Shown here: positions 44,079 to 54,993 of the stretch, one piece after another
How the letters are laid out: every line of letters starts with the position of its first letter
How positions within the stretch are numbered: position 1 is the first letter of the stretch
NCBI GenBank assembly: GCA_030248215.1
Contig: JASANG010002509.1
Location: 124,001-188,000, forward strand
DNA: 64,000 nucleotides
Reading direction: 5' to 3'
Source of the DNA: Enoplolaimus lenunculus
Taxonomy: Eukaryota > Nematoda > Enoplea > Enoplida > Thoracostomopsidae
Program-made: the position numbers and the translations under genes
Notes under the pieces: model-generated
What the model was told of the DNA's origin: nothing
The model's database searches: none
Seen by the model: the letters and a program-made list of their open reading frames with translations, nothing else

Positions 44079-44515
44079 GTGTAGTGACCCGAAATAAGAG
44101 GAGGGGGGACTGATATTTATTTGGTTTCTCCAGAGGGTATCCCCCCTTGTTATTCGATTACTGAATTTTTAACCCGCCCTCTGCCGCCCTTCGTTACTGA
44201 TATCCCGTATTGCAACAATCCATTGAATTAAACGTTTTATTTGTCTTGTGCCGATAGCTTAAGCGATAATGCAAGGTTATACTAAGGAATGTGTATTGAA
44301 AACTTAGTTATTATGCTTTAAAGTTTGGAACTCAACTTTATTTGGTCCTGGAATCATTTATGCACTACAATTATCAATAATTGACTTTTATGGACTCTAA
44401 TTAGGGTTTAGGGACTCTATCCGCTTACGGACTCTTATTAGGGATACGGACTCGTATTGATTGGGACTCAAAATGGGGAACCCCCCTTACCCCCCTCTTT
44501 TCCGGGTCACTACAG
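44079..44515. mobile_element. Family D element, near full length
   Basis: GTAGTGACCCGAAATAAG left, TTTTCCGGGTCACTACAG-TA right; complete interior. Confidence 0.86.
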
Positions 44516-44583
44516 TAAGTGAATTGGTTAGCACGACATTTCTGAAATGGCTCAATTCCATTTAAACTATTATATACTTAACC

Positions 44584-44795
44584 GGCCAATGTAAAGAACA
44601 GGGGCGGTACAGTGTTATAAGCATATTCCTAAGCCTAAGCCTAACCCTAAACCTAAGTCTAAGCGTAATATGTTTATTCCTAAGCCTAAGCCTAAGCCCA
44701 AGCCTAAGCCAAGCAAAAAAATTAGTCTAAAGCTTAAACTTATTCTATTTTAGTCCAACAGAAAAAACGTTCCGCCCTTGATTGTTACATGGGTT
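44584..44795 (+). mobile_element. TTAGGC-carrying TIR element, subfamily A
   Basis: Flanks ACTTAACC and ACTTAGCC (7 of 8); left GGCC-AATGTAAAGAACAG, right TTACATGGGTT; CCTAAG core. Confidence 0.88.
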
Positions 44796-44803
44796 ACTTA
44801 GCC

Positions 44804-45686
44804 TAAGCCAAAGCCCAATTATGTCTAAGAAGACTAATTCTTAAGTCTAAGTCTTTTATTAAACTTAAGTTACGCCAAAATTTGAAAATTTTGAAAACTG
44901 TATTGAAAGTGCATATATATATTCTTGAAATTATTAGCATGTAATGTCTTGTATATGTGTTATGACAAAAATGGGCATAATTCATAATTCGAGATAAGTA
45001 TCAGTCCTAAGGTTTGGGCCAATGTATAGATCGATATTTCAATTTTCCCAGTACTCAACCATATCGTTGAATGACTGTTGTGATGCCAAAAATGATTTAT
45101 GATGAAGCTATTTCATTTCTCCAATAAGCGCTTTTTCATGCATTTCGCACCGGGAACGTTTAAGCGTTAAAATCAACCCCTAAAAACTGCCTTACTTCCA
45201 TGCCACAACTGAACACAATTCTCACTACTAAGCCAGTTTCAGTAATCAGCCAATGTCAGACGTTCAACTAAACGGGGCTGTTTTCAAATTTCAAAAAAAA
45301 TTCCTTCTTCTTTATTATCGTAAAGTTTTCAATAAATGAAATTTTAACGTTGAATAGTAATTTTTAAAGTTGAATGATCAGACGGCAGTTTGAAAGATTT
45401 TTTAAATATTTAAAAAATTTTCAAGATCCAACCAAGTTTTGCGCTAACGTCGACAATGAGAGCTGTCCGCGATGACACCACTGCAGTTTAACAAACTTGT
45501 CAAATTCAAATGTGTACGCAGGCTATTTTCGTCGAAACATTTTTAAATTTTGAAAGTTTCACAATAGTTTGACAGAAACTGATTTGACAAAGGTCACACA
45601 TCACTTGGCTTTATTTTGCTCTGAAACTTCGCTGTTATTCGCGAGCATGTAGTTACATGTGAATTGGTCTGCTAAAGCAGTAAGTA
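44804..45686. other. No recognisable feature
   Basis: AT-rich, no frame or repeat recognised. Confidence 0.45.
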
Positions 45687-46117
45687 CTGTAGTGACCCGA
45701 ATAAGAGGTGTGGGGTAATAAGAGGGGGTCCCCATTTTGAGTCCCAATCAATAGGAGTCCGTATCCCAAATAAGAGTCCGGAAGCGGATAGAGTCCCTAA
45801 ATCCTAATTAGAGTCCATGAAGGTCAGTTATTCCTAACTGTAGTGCATAACTGACTCCAAGACCAAATAAAATTGAGTTCGAATCTTTAAGGCGTATTTA
45901 AATTTTGAATGTACATTCTTAAGTATAACCTTGCATGATCGCTTAAGCTATTGACACAAGACAAATAAACGTTTAATTCAACGGATAGTTGAAGTACCGG
46001 ATATATATCAGTAACGAAGGGTGGTGGAACGTGGGTTAAAAATAAATAACAGTCCGTAACGGAATAAAAATGGGGGTACTCTCTGGAGAGACCAAATAAA
46101 TATCAGTTCAACCTCTT
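45687..46117. mobile_element. Family D element, lacking the right terminus
   Basis: TA-CTGTAGTGACCCGAATAAG left; interior complete to CCAAATAAATATCAGT, after which the terminal repeat is absent. Confidence 0.83.
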
Positions 46118-46239
46118 AAGCCAGGGCTGATTTTCTAAAATGCGTACAGCACTTTAGCGATTGATTTGCAGATTGAAGACGTTCTGCAATTGTAGATTTT
46201 AAAATCGGCATAGAATTACGGGTAGACCAATACGGCACA

Positions 46240-46509
46240 CACTGCAAAAAGGTGAGTCAAATTGACTTCCTCCGTAATAGGCTCTACGAGACTACGCCAA
46301 GTGAGTCAAATTCGACTCAGTCAAATTGACTTCCTCCGTAATAGGCTCTACGAGACTACGCCAACTGAGTCAAATTCGACTCCGCAAGAGTCAAACGTGC
46401 GACTAAGTGAGTCGAATTTGACTCTGCTGGAGTTGAATTTGACTCAGTTTGTGTAGTCCCGTAGAGCATATTTCGAACCGAGGCAATTTGACTCACCATT
46501 TTTGCAGTG
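46240..46509. mobile_element. Family E foldback element with a tandem arm duplication
   Basis: Starts CACTGCAAAAAGG, ends TTTTTGCAGTG. The left arm segment of about 64 bp (from GTCAAATTGACTTCCTCCG) is repeated in tandem. The next base starts a subfamily A element. Confidence 0.83.
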
Positions 46510-46663
46510 CATGTAAAGATCAGGGGCGGAACGTTTTTCTGCGGAGCTGGAAAAGAGTAAGCTTAAGCTGTAGACTATTTTTTGTTACGCTTAGGTTTTG
46601 GGCTTAAGCTTAGGCTTAAGAATATGCTAATAATACTATTCCGCCCCTGTTTTTACATTGACC
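46510..46663 (-). mobile_element. Subfamily A element abutting a foldback element
   Basis: CATGTAAAGATCAGGGGCGG begins directly after the CAGTG end of the E element, with its own GGCC lost. The right end is TTTTTACATTGACC. The core is short and no duplication is visible. Confidence 0.75.
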
Positions 46664-46779
46664 ATAAATACAAAAAATTAGTTTAATTTATAATCTGGCC
46701 ACCCCTTGGCTACCGGCAAGTTTGGACGAGTAAAATTTTTCATTTGAGGTGTACCAAAACTTTGAAAAGCCTATACCAG

Positions 46780-47212
46780 GATTCCAACGGGAACCTAACT
46801 TTGCAGGAATAGGAACAGGAATTGAATTTCTTTGTAGGAACCGGAACTGGAACAGGAACCAAAACTTGAACTATTTTTCATTACCGAATTACTGTTGGAC
46901 GTTTTAGAAAAAAAGCCAAAAAATGGCTTAAACCAATTTTCAGTCTATTTCATCATCAAGTTTTGCAAAAGCACAACAGAAACGGTTTATTAACAAAATT
47001 GAAGTATTTATAAAAAACGCTCGTGTTGAAATAACAATTTTTTCTAAACAAAGTTTCAAATGTTTAAACGATAAGGCATAATTTGTCGCAAAACCGCGAA
47101 AATTCCGATTCCTGCATCTATGAATGCACGAACAGGCACATGAACATGAATTGAATTTTTGCCGAAATTTTGTCCGGAACAGGAACTCCGAGGAATTCCG
47201 GTTGAACTCTGG
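46780..47212. repeat. Family O repeat, longest copy
   Basis: GGATTCCAACGGGAACC left; middle GTTGAAATAACAATTTTTTC matches the other copies in inverse orientation; right GGAATTCCGGTTGAACTCTGG. Confidence 0.65.
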
Positions 47213-47215
47213 CCT

Positions 47216-47286
47216 ATACCTAAGCCTAAGCGTAAAAATGAGCTTATACCTAAGCGTAAGAAAGAACAAAGCTTACGCTTACTTCT
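47216..47286 (+). repeat. TTAGGC-type hexamer fragment without transposon ends
   Basis: CCTAAGCCTAAGCGTAA modules as in the subfamily A core lie between an O repeat and an M repeat. No termini are present. Confidence 0.5.
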
Positions 47287-47420
47287 TCAAGCATGCAAAC
47301 TTGACTCCCAGAAACAGTGGTTTGGTCAAAAACGCAAAGCGCGCTGAGTGCATTTTTTACACAGAACGTAACCAGTTGATTATTTTTGTTAAGGTCAGAT
47401 ATGTATCATCCACTCTTGCT
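47287..47420. mobile_element. Family M fragment
   Basis: GTGGTTTGGTCAAAAACGCA, ACACAGAACGTAACCAGTTG and CATCCACTCTTGC; one arm only. Confidence 0.5.
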
Positions 47421-47482
47421 AATATTTATTAACGATAAACTTAATAAATGTTGCAGTTCACAAAAAATAGAAAACTGGACGC

Positions 47483-48134
47483 TAATGCTGGGTTCACGTT
47501 ATAACTAGGGCAGCATGGAACACGTTTTGTCCCTATGACTATAGCTGGTAACATTTTGTCTGACTGTTTACTCGCTATCAGATTCAAAAAATTGGAATTG
47601 TCTGCTATCCTGATGTGACATGTGCTGTTTGTACGGGAATATCATATGATATTCCAAATAATGTCTGCGAGTATCATATGATATGTTTGACAATGTCTGC
47701 AAAGTTGTGGTAAACTAGCTTGATTGTCCTGTAGAATGTCATATGATACCAAAATTTGAAATTTGAATTTTTTCTACTTAGTAATATATTTTGGAAAAAT
47801 TCAGCGAGAAACAAAAATGTAGAAGCTAATTCAACTTTCGAAATAATTTAATGCTGCATTATCTGACATTTTACCGTTTTATTAGCGCGCACAAATTCCA
47901 TTGTCTTGCATAATATCATATGATATTTAGTAGAATTTTGGAATATCATATGATATTCGCATAAAGGTCTCACAGTATCATATGACAAATGGCTATTTGT
48001 ATGCGATGATCGCTTGAGATCAGTTATTTGTAAGTCAATGTCATGTAACATTCATATTTTGTCTACATAACCGCTATTCGGATCACATAATTTTATGTTG
48101 ACGCCCCAGTTATAACGTGAACTCCGCATAATAT
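47483..48134. mobile_element. Family K TIR element with six CATATG palindromes
   Basis: AATGCTGGGTTCACGTTATA left and ATTATGCGGAGTTCACGTTA read inward from the right. AATATCATATGATATT-like palindromes recur near 47637, 47669, 47739, 47907, 47940 and 47973. Confidence 0.82.
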
Positions 48135-48324
48135 TATAACCAAACACGTTTCTTATAAAACACCTCCGCGCTCAATACTGCGTTGCACTTTGATGGTCCG
48201 ATATTAATTGACCGATTCTTATTACACTGTTGACTGTAGACACCATTTTTACCTAAACAGAATTTTTGCGATATTTCATGCATGAGGAAAAATTATTTTA
48301 TTAAATCTTACAAAATTTATCTTT

Positions 48325-48569
48325 TTAAAGCCCTATTCACACGTGCAAGTTTTTGTTGCATCGAGAAGTTACAGTTGCAAATTACACGCAGAACTTACAT
48401 TTTTTCATCAGCCAATGAGAAAGCGGATGCAATTAATTCAGTGAACTTGCACGGTTAATCACACATTTTAATTAATTATATGCAGCTGCAAGTTTTTCGA
48501 ACGGGATTTTGGACAAAGTTGCAGCTGCATGTTCTCGCAGCAAACACTTGCACGTTGAATTGGGTTCAA
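48325..48569. mobile_element. Family H TIR element
   Basis: TTAAAGCCCTATTCACACG left, CACGTTGAATTGGGTTCAA right, arms with GCAGCTGCAAG. Confidence 0.82.
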
Positions 48570-48653
48570 GTTTGAAGTATCACCAACTGTTTATAATTGT
48601 GTACATGCATTTATAGATCTTAGAAGTCAACAATTCAGTTATCTATTCTTGTT

Positions 48654-48834
48654 AGGCCAATCTGCTACTCAGGCCAATAATAAATTAGCCCAGACCAATC
48701 TGCTATTATCTGATTTGTCTATAAGTTTAATAGCAGTTTAGCTAAATGCGAAACTGCTATTACGCTAAATAGCAGATTGACCATGGCCAATTAGTTATTG
48801 GCATGAATAGCAGATTGTCCTACGACATATACAC
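48654..48834. mobile_element. Family N TIR element, shortened
   Basis: AGGCCAATCTGCTACTCAGG left and GCAGATTGTCCTACGACATA right. Confidence 0.75.
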
Positions 48835-49045
48835 AATTATCGGACATCGTACTATTCAAACAACTTAAATCTAAAGTCAAATGTTAACACCAAGCCATAC
48901 ATTTCGAACCCAATTATATAATTTTGGTCAATTAGTTTGGTTTTTGGCTATCTTATAGGGCTTAGATACGGGTACTGTACAATCTTAAATGTATAACTAA
49001 ATTCGCTCAAGATTTTCTACTATGATCTGTTAAATAAGGAAAAGA

Positions 49046-52000
49046 ATGAACGTATCAAACATCACAAAAGCTGCATCTTCCTTGCCCCAATGTGTAAGCA
49101 AGTTATTCTCGCATGGTTTTTCTGACGTCTACTTAAAAGAACTCATTAGAAGCATTGATATGTGCTATATATTTCCGTGTATGTTCGTCATTGGTGTATG
49201 TGGTAATTTAGTAAATTTGACCGTTTTATCCAGCCGCCGTATGAGATCAAAGACCAACGCGGTGCTTGCGGCGATGGCCGCTGCTGATTTAGCGTATTTT
49301 ATCATTTTGATGCCGGATAAAATCCGCCTTTATCGGCCGTTGCGTCAGTCGTTCGGGTATTTTGTGTTCTGGATTCATGCGAACAAATATCTTCTCGCGT
49401 TCGCGAATTGGTTTTCAGCTGCATCGATATGGTAAGCAGCGTATTTCAGTTGTTAATTATTGCTTCTTTAGTCAGTTTTAGGTGAAATACAAAATATTGC
49501 TCAATATTGTCTGATGTCAACCAGAGTGTAAAACGTATAGTAAAAATAACGCAAACGAATAATAATCAAAATAACAGAAACAGAAACGGATATTTAACTA
49601 TAAAAGTTTCAGAGATGTTTTATTTTTGTACAAATACAAAATTGATGAATAAGGTCCCTAATTTTTCCCTCAGAAATTTTTTGGTGATAAAATGATAAGG
49701 TCGCGCCCCTACCTTACAAATTTCCCGCCACAGTAAACTTTTTGATGATAAAATGATAAGGTCCCTACCTTACAATTTTCCCTCAGAAATTTTTTCCTAA
49801 CAAAATAAGGTCCCTATAAATTTTTTCCTCAGAAAATTTTTTGGTGATAAAATGATAATGTCCCTACTTTACAATTTTTCCTCCTCACAAAATATTTTGA
49901 TGATAAAATAATACGGTCCCTACCTTACAATTTTTGTGTTCCATAACATTTGCCACCCGGCCGTCAGGAATTCTCTGGAACCGCCGCTGGGTGCCCAATG
50001 TTTATTTGTGTTTTATATCCGGTTTCAGGCTTACGGTCGTCGTTACTGTTGAACGCTTTATTGCCGTCCGGTATCCGCTGCGTGCACGCACGTTTCTTTC
50101 GCAATCTCGAATAATTTTCATTATCACATTTATTTATCTTATAACATTAGCGTTTAACGGATACTTATTTATCGGTCCATACGCGGTCCGAAAGCGTCCA
50201 CTGTGTGTCCCGGTTACAAACAAGGGTATGAACGATGTCGGGATCACGGCTCAAACATATAATTACACATATCGGTTAATATCAGTCTACGGTGGTCAAA
50301 ATGCACCCAGGTGGTCGGCAGCTGCTCGCTATTTTCGTGGATCAATGGTCGCTTCTGTGTTTTTAATTGTTTTAATACCGCTAGCGTTAATTATTGTATT
50401 AAATTCGGTTCTTATTATGAGCTTAATTGTGAACGCGCGACTTCAAAACGAACTCACTAACGGTAAGTCAGGTGTGTCAGTCTAGGTAGGAACCAGGACT
50501 TCACACCTTTCTACTAAGCAGCTGGAAAAACGGGCCTCCGGAGCGGGGATCGAACTGTCAGCCTGCGGATCGTTAAGCAAACACTCTACCATTGCGCCAC
50601 GCAGCCCGCCTCTCCAACTGCATTTTTCGTCAACTATATGTGTCGACCGTACACTGCCAGCAAGCATACAACACAATGTACGCTGCATTTATTGCATATG
50701 CACTAGGATAAGCATGTCTCACATGCTTTAAGGTGGATGGATGTCTTGTTGGAAATAATATTAATTTCAACATTTGTACCAAACTTTAGCTGAAATTCTT
50801 TAAATTGCTATCAAGATTAAGTTTAAATAAGCTGGTACAGTAGTAATGGTATGTTTATCTTCATCGGTATTACATACCCTGCTAGAAAACGACGTGCTCT
50901 TAAAGGCGTATGCTGGAACGTTCCCTGAACCTCATACTGCAGTGACCCGAATTGGGGGGTGTAATTAAGAGGAGGTCCCCATTTTGAGTCTCAATCAATA
51001 GGAGTCCATTTCGCTAATAAGGGTCCATAAGCGGATAGAGTCGCTATACCCTTATTATAGTATAAATGTCAATTTTTTGTAATTGTAGCGCATAAATGAT
51101 TCCAGGACCAAATAAAGTTGAATTCGAAACTTTAAAGCAAAGTTTTAAAAGTACATTCTTAAAAGTATATCCTTGTATTATGGCTCAAGAGTTTTTGATA
51201 CAAGATAAATACACAATTCAACGGATAGTTGCAATACCCGATATATACTAAACGAAGGGCGGCGGGCAGAGCAGGATTAGAACAAATAACATTTCGTAAC
51301 CGAATAATTAGAGGGGACACCCTCCGGAGAGTCTTATTCGGGTCACTGTAGTAGGTGATTTATAACGTAAATCCGTTTGTTTATCGCAAAAACATAATGT
51401 CCTGCTTGTACCGACTGGTTTATGAACCGGACGTATATGAATGATACGTGAAATTGTTTATTTAAGCATCCAATGATAATCGTTCAAACAACGGTTTTTA
51501 AGCTATAACTTCGTTTAAACCAGTTACTCTAAGGGAAGTGACAGTAGATTAAGCGTATTCTTAAAGCGTTTCTAAAATATGTTACTAAGTCTAAGAGTTG
51601 CAAAAATATGTTGCTAAGCCTAAGCTTTAGCCTAAACAAAATAAATGTAATCTAGAATGTAAACCTACCTTTTTATGGACCCACCAGAAACCTGGACGTC
51701 CCTTAAAGTAAAATGGGCCAAAACCACGAAGGCTAACAACCGATTGACCCAAAGCCAAAAATGTCAAATATTATTTTTGATTGACTTATTAAATTGTCAA
51801 AAACAATGCTGTTCTACATTTCAAAATACGGCAAATACCTCGTTGACTTGATTATTTTTTGGAAAATAGTATTTTTTATTTTTTGGAAGAAAAGTATTTA
51901 TTTTTCATTTTTTTCGGAAGAAAAGTATTTATTTTTTTATTTTTTACGAAAAAAGTATTTATTTTTCTATTTTTGTAGAAGAAAGGTATTTATTTTTTTC

Positions 52001-52844
52001 ATTTTTTTTGGAAGAAAAGTATTTTTTTTTATTTTTTTGTGAAAAGTATTTATTTATTTTTTTATTTTTTTGTGAAAAGTATTTATTTATTTTTTATTTT
52101 TTAGTAACAAAAGTATTTATTTTTTTATTTTTTATTGAAGAAAAATATTTATTTTTTTGAAGCATAATAATTATAGGCCGAGCGTTAGACGAAACGCGTG
52201 CAACGCGTATGGTCGTATTTATTACTTGCGCGTTCGTTGCGTTAAACTTGCCGTCCGCATTGGTTTACTTAACCGATTGGATCAACAATTATGCCGTTCA
52301 GAACATCCCGGTGTCGTTTTATTCGACGATTGTTCCAATTTCAAATATTTTAGTTTCAACGGCGAAAACAATTAATTTTATTATTTACTACTCGGCATCG
52401 CAAAAATTTCGACGTTACATACGTCACGGTCAATGCTTTGCGCAGTGTTGCGTCATGTTTGGCGTTAAGCCGTTGTCCGGTTCGCAAATGTCGGCAGGAA
52501 TGGCGGGTGTAAACCAACGAAACGGATACAGTGGTGGAGGTACCCAAAACACTGCCAAAGGGCAAATTCTACCAAGAAAAACAACTAACCAAAGCGTTAA
52601 TTTTCGCCATCTGCCGAACAGATGTTTTTCAGATGATGCTAGGGCACGTAAGGCCGGATCATATCAGGCATATACGGTCCAAGCAGGATCGCCATCAGAT
52701 TTTGAGTTGCCTCGACATTCGTACAGTTTACCGTATTTTGAATGTAAAAAGCCAAGCACGTACAGCACGACCGCGAATTTATTACCAGCATCAATCGTTG
52801 AATGTACTTCAGTAAGAAATGAATTTGAAGCATCGAATTTGTAA
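49046..52844 (+). CDS. Rhodopsin-family GPCR, FMRFamide/neuropeptide receptor-like, three exons
   Basis: Exons 49046-49431, 50029-50462 and 52177-52844 join in phase (2, then 1) into 1488 nt, 495 residues. The ATG follows an in-frame TAA 15 nt upstream. The N-terminus has sequons at N2 and N5. TM1 spans about 41-61 with G53-N54, and TM2 about 72-92 with D81. TM3 ends in E137-R138-F139, with the codon for W129 split by intron 1. TM4 is about 156-177, TM5 about 234-262, TM6 about 284-306 with P299, and TM7 about 321-344 with the NFIIY form of NPxxY at 340-344. WLTVVVTVERFIAVRYP and NFIIY are typical of invertebrate FMRFamide-type receptors; the exact subfamily cannot be set here. No cysteine occupies the usual pre-TM3 position (N113 is there), although C188 is present in the second extracellular loop. 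The C-tail of about 150 residues is long, rich in Ser/Thr and Gln. Intron 1 carries a tandem repeat; intron 2 a SINE, a D element, a C element and an A/T minisatellite. Confidence 0.86.
49647..49940 (+). repeat. Tandem repeat of about 50-60 bp in GPCR intron 1
   Basis: About five units with GGTGATAAAATGATAAGG, TCCCTACCTTACAATTT and CCCTCAGAAATTTTTT. Similar single sequences lie at 57346-57500 (inverted) and 60805-60865, so a dispersed repeat probably seeded it. Confidence 0.8.
50487..50612 (-). mobile_element. tRNA-derived SINE in GPCR intron 2
   Basis: On the - strand a tRNA-like head starts GGGCTGCGTGGCGCAATGG, with A-box TGGCGCAATGG (50589-50599) and B-box GTTCGATCCCC (50545-50555). The anticodon arm does not pair well and no matching acceptor stem follows, so it reads as a SINE rather than a working tRNA. 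It starts about 25 bp after the exon 2 donor, antisense. Confidence 0.6.
50937..51351. mobile_element. Family D element in GPCR intron 2
   Basis: TA on both sides of CTGCAGTGACCCGAATTG and CTTATTCGGGTCACTGTAG; interior as consensus. Confidence 0.85.
51523..51719 (+). mobile_element. Subfamily C element, decayed left end
   Basis: GTTACTCTAAGGGAAGTGAC left and CCCTTAAAGTAAAATGGGCC right enclose a C-type core. It lies in intron 2 of the GPCR gene. Confidence 0.7.
51850..52165 (+). repeat. A/T minisatellite in GPCR intron 2
   Basis: About nine units of about 33 bp, each AAGAAAAGTATTTATTTTTT plus a T-rich tail. It ends about 12 bp before the exon 3 acceptor, so it may provide the polypyrimidine tract. 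Confidence 0.85.
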
Positions 52845-52863
52845 TGCTCACAACGGCCCATCG

Positions 52864-53029
52864 GGCCCGTAGCCAAGGGGGGGGCAGGCAGGGCTCAGCC
52901 CCACGAGAAAAACGTTGTCAACCCTAGAATATTTTCACCTTGCTTGTAAGTCACTGAAAACCTTTAAATGCCCCTCCTGAAAAATTTTTTAGCCGCCCCT
53001 CCCGAGCAAGGTTGGCTGGTTACCGGCCT
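52864..53029. mobile_element. Family I element just past the GPCR stop
   Basis: GGCCCGTAGCCAAGGGG left, GCAAGGTTGGCTGGTTACC right. It starts 20 bp after the GPCR TAA, so it likely lies in or replaces the original 3' UTR. Confidence 0.75.
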
Positions 53030-53032
53030 GCG

Positions 53033-53197
53033 GCCCATCAGGCTCTGGTATATTTGTAAATCTTAGTAGGCTTACATTATTTTACACTACAATTTTTGTT
53101 TAGGCTTAGACTTTTAGGAATATACTTTTTTCAACGCGTGGGCTAAAGGCTGGAAATATGCTTAATCTACTGTTTACGGCAATAAAATTAATATTGA
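53033..53197 (-). mobile_element. Subfamily C element, strongly decayed
   Basis: CGGCCCATC...CTCTGG at the left, TTTCAACGCGTG spacer and ATTAATATTGAC at the right align to C only loosely. It is followed by further TTAGGC-like hexamers (53278-53352). Confidence 0.5.
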
Positions 53198-53277
53198 CTC
53201 TGCGCTTACAGGAGTGTAGTTGTTTGAGGGTATTTAGTCTCTTCTCGACAAAGTTTCCACGTATATAAACGAATCTG

Positions 53278-53352
53278 AGCCTAAGCATAAGCTTGATAAT
53301 TTAGTCTAAGCTAAGTCTAGTCTAAAAGTTAAGCCTAAACCTGAGCTTGAGT
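53278..53352 (+). repeat. Degenerate TTAGGC-like hexamers
   Basis: CCTAAGCATAAGC, AGTCTAAGCTAAG and AGCCTAAACCTGAGC without transposon ends. Confidence 0.45.
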
Positions 53353-53768
53353 CTAAGTATGTGATAAAATGTAACAATAAACACTGCGGAGAAAAGTTTC
53401 ACCTTCTATTTGATTTGGAAAACTAAGCAAATATCGTAGGGTAGGGGTTATGGCGCACGAGACCCCTTGAACGCCATGAACCAAAAAGCGAACTTTTCAA
53501 TATCCCATATTGTGGTTAGATCCTTTCCAGCTCGGGTCCATATTATACATTTTCATAACTGAAACCAGAATATATCTCGTTTCCTAAACCTAAAAAGTTT
53601 GCCAAATTTTAGTCCCTGGTTTCGTTTCTGAGCGGTGAAAGCATAACTTTGAGCGATCGCTGTGAACTTTGTGTATGAAAAAATAAAACGCAAAAAGGCT
53701 GATTTATAGCTGCACGAAACCTTAGACTAAGCTTTCGTTGCAATACATTGGTTGAAGATATGTTTATA

Positions 53769-54041
53769 TTAAGCCCTATTCACACGTGCATGTTTTTGAT
53801 GCGAGAACTTGCAGCTGCAAATTGCACGCAAAACTTGCATTTTTTCATCAGCCTTTGAGAAAGCGGATGTAATAAATTCATTGCACTTGCAGGGTTATTC
53901 ACACATGGGAACTAAATTCCTAGCTATGGTTTTTAGTAAATTATCTGCAGTTGCAAGTTTTTCGAACGGGATTTCGGACAAAACTTGCAAGTGCAAGTTG
54001 CAGCTGCAAGTTCTCGCAACAAAAACTTGCACGTCTGAATG
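53769..54041. mobile_element. Family H TIR element, right outer end lost
   Basis: TTAAGCCCTATTCACACGTG left; the right arm ends CTTGCACGTCTGAATG and is joined to a D fragment. Confidence 0.82.
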
Positions 54042-54194
54042 CTATTGACACAAGACAAATATACCGGATATATCAGTAACGGTGGGCCGCGGAAGGTGGG
54101 TTAAAAATAAACAACCGTCCGTAACCGAATAACAGGGGGGTGCCCTCTGGAGAGGCCAAATAAATTTCTGTCCCCCTTATTCGGGTCACTACAG
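54042..54194. mobile_element. Family D right part fused to an H element
   Basis: The D interior starts abruptly at CTATTGACACAAGAC, right after the H arm loses its outer end, and continues to TCGGGTCACTACAG-TA. Confidence 0.78.
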
Positions 54195-54398
54195 TAACTG
54201 GAACAAATACGCTTTCAAGACACATTACTGTTCGAGAACAGCCTCATTTCCACAGAAAAATTGATGTGTAGGACATTACCAAACTAATGCGTACCTGAAA
54301 TGATGCGGTAGCAGATACCGTTGTACATTGGTATATCAGAAAATTAAATTTGCTAAAGTATAAAATAAAATTATTTTATTGCCATAAGGTGGACAATG

Positions 54399-54728
54399 GC
54401 TGGGTTGCTGAAATCTTACTTAAGTATTCGCTTAAGTTACACTTAAATTTTCGAGCAGAAACAAATAAACGCCAAATGTCAGCCACTGTCATAACAAGAA
54501 AGTAATAGATTTGCGTTATATTGAGGACGGACCAATAGTCTGCAATTTGAATTTGACCAAGGTTAGTATGCCTGAATGGTAAATTTGTAATCCATCAAAT
54601 TTGTTCAGCGACTTAAGTATTAACTGAAACTTAAGTACGCTCTTAAAAAACGACAAAATGGTTAAGTAATTATTTAACACGTACTTAAGAACTAAGTCGT
54701 ACTTAAGTAGGCTTTTGAAAACCCAGCT
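54399..54728. mobile_element. Family J TIR element
   Basis: GGCTGGGTTGCTGAAATCTT left and GGCTTTTGAAAACCCAGC right; repeated ACTTAAGT. Confidence 0.78.
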
Positions 54729-54993
54729 GATGTCCGGTGAATTATTCAGGGAAAATGTGTGTTGCACGCAACTGTGTCAGTCCTAAGGATTTGTGGGATT
54801 ACCGACTAAAACCATTAATGATAGTTGAAAAAAGTGTTTTAAAAATTAATTTTGAATTGAAATTTTAGACCAAACCAATGAAACGATCAGAATGTAATAC
54901 GTATAACAAAACCTGTAAAAAGTTAAAAAAACAGTCTATCCTGGCTGTGTAGGTTTCTTATTTGAGTGATTAAAATCATACAATTTCGTCAAT

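Noticed and set aside
49934-50028. Extended upstream part of the second GPCR frame (from an ATG at 49934)
   Set aside because: The TTTCAG acceptor at 50023-50028 joins exon 1 in phase and restores a standard TM3; the upstream part is intron.
50482-50688. 68-residue frame on the - strand in GPCR intron 2
   Set aside because: Covers the tRNA-derived SINE.
51794-52042. Frame rich in KYLFFYF repeats
   Set aside because: A/T minisatellite inside an intron.
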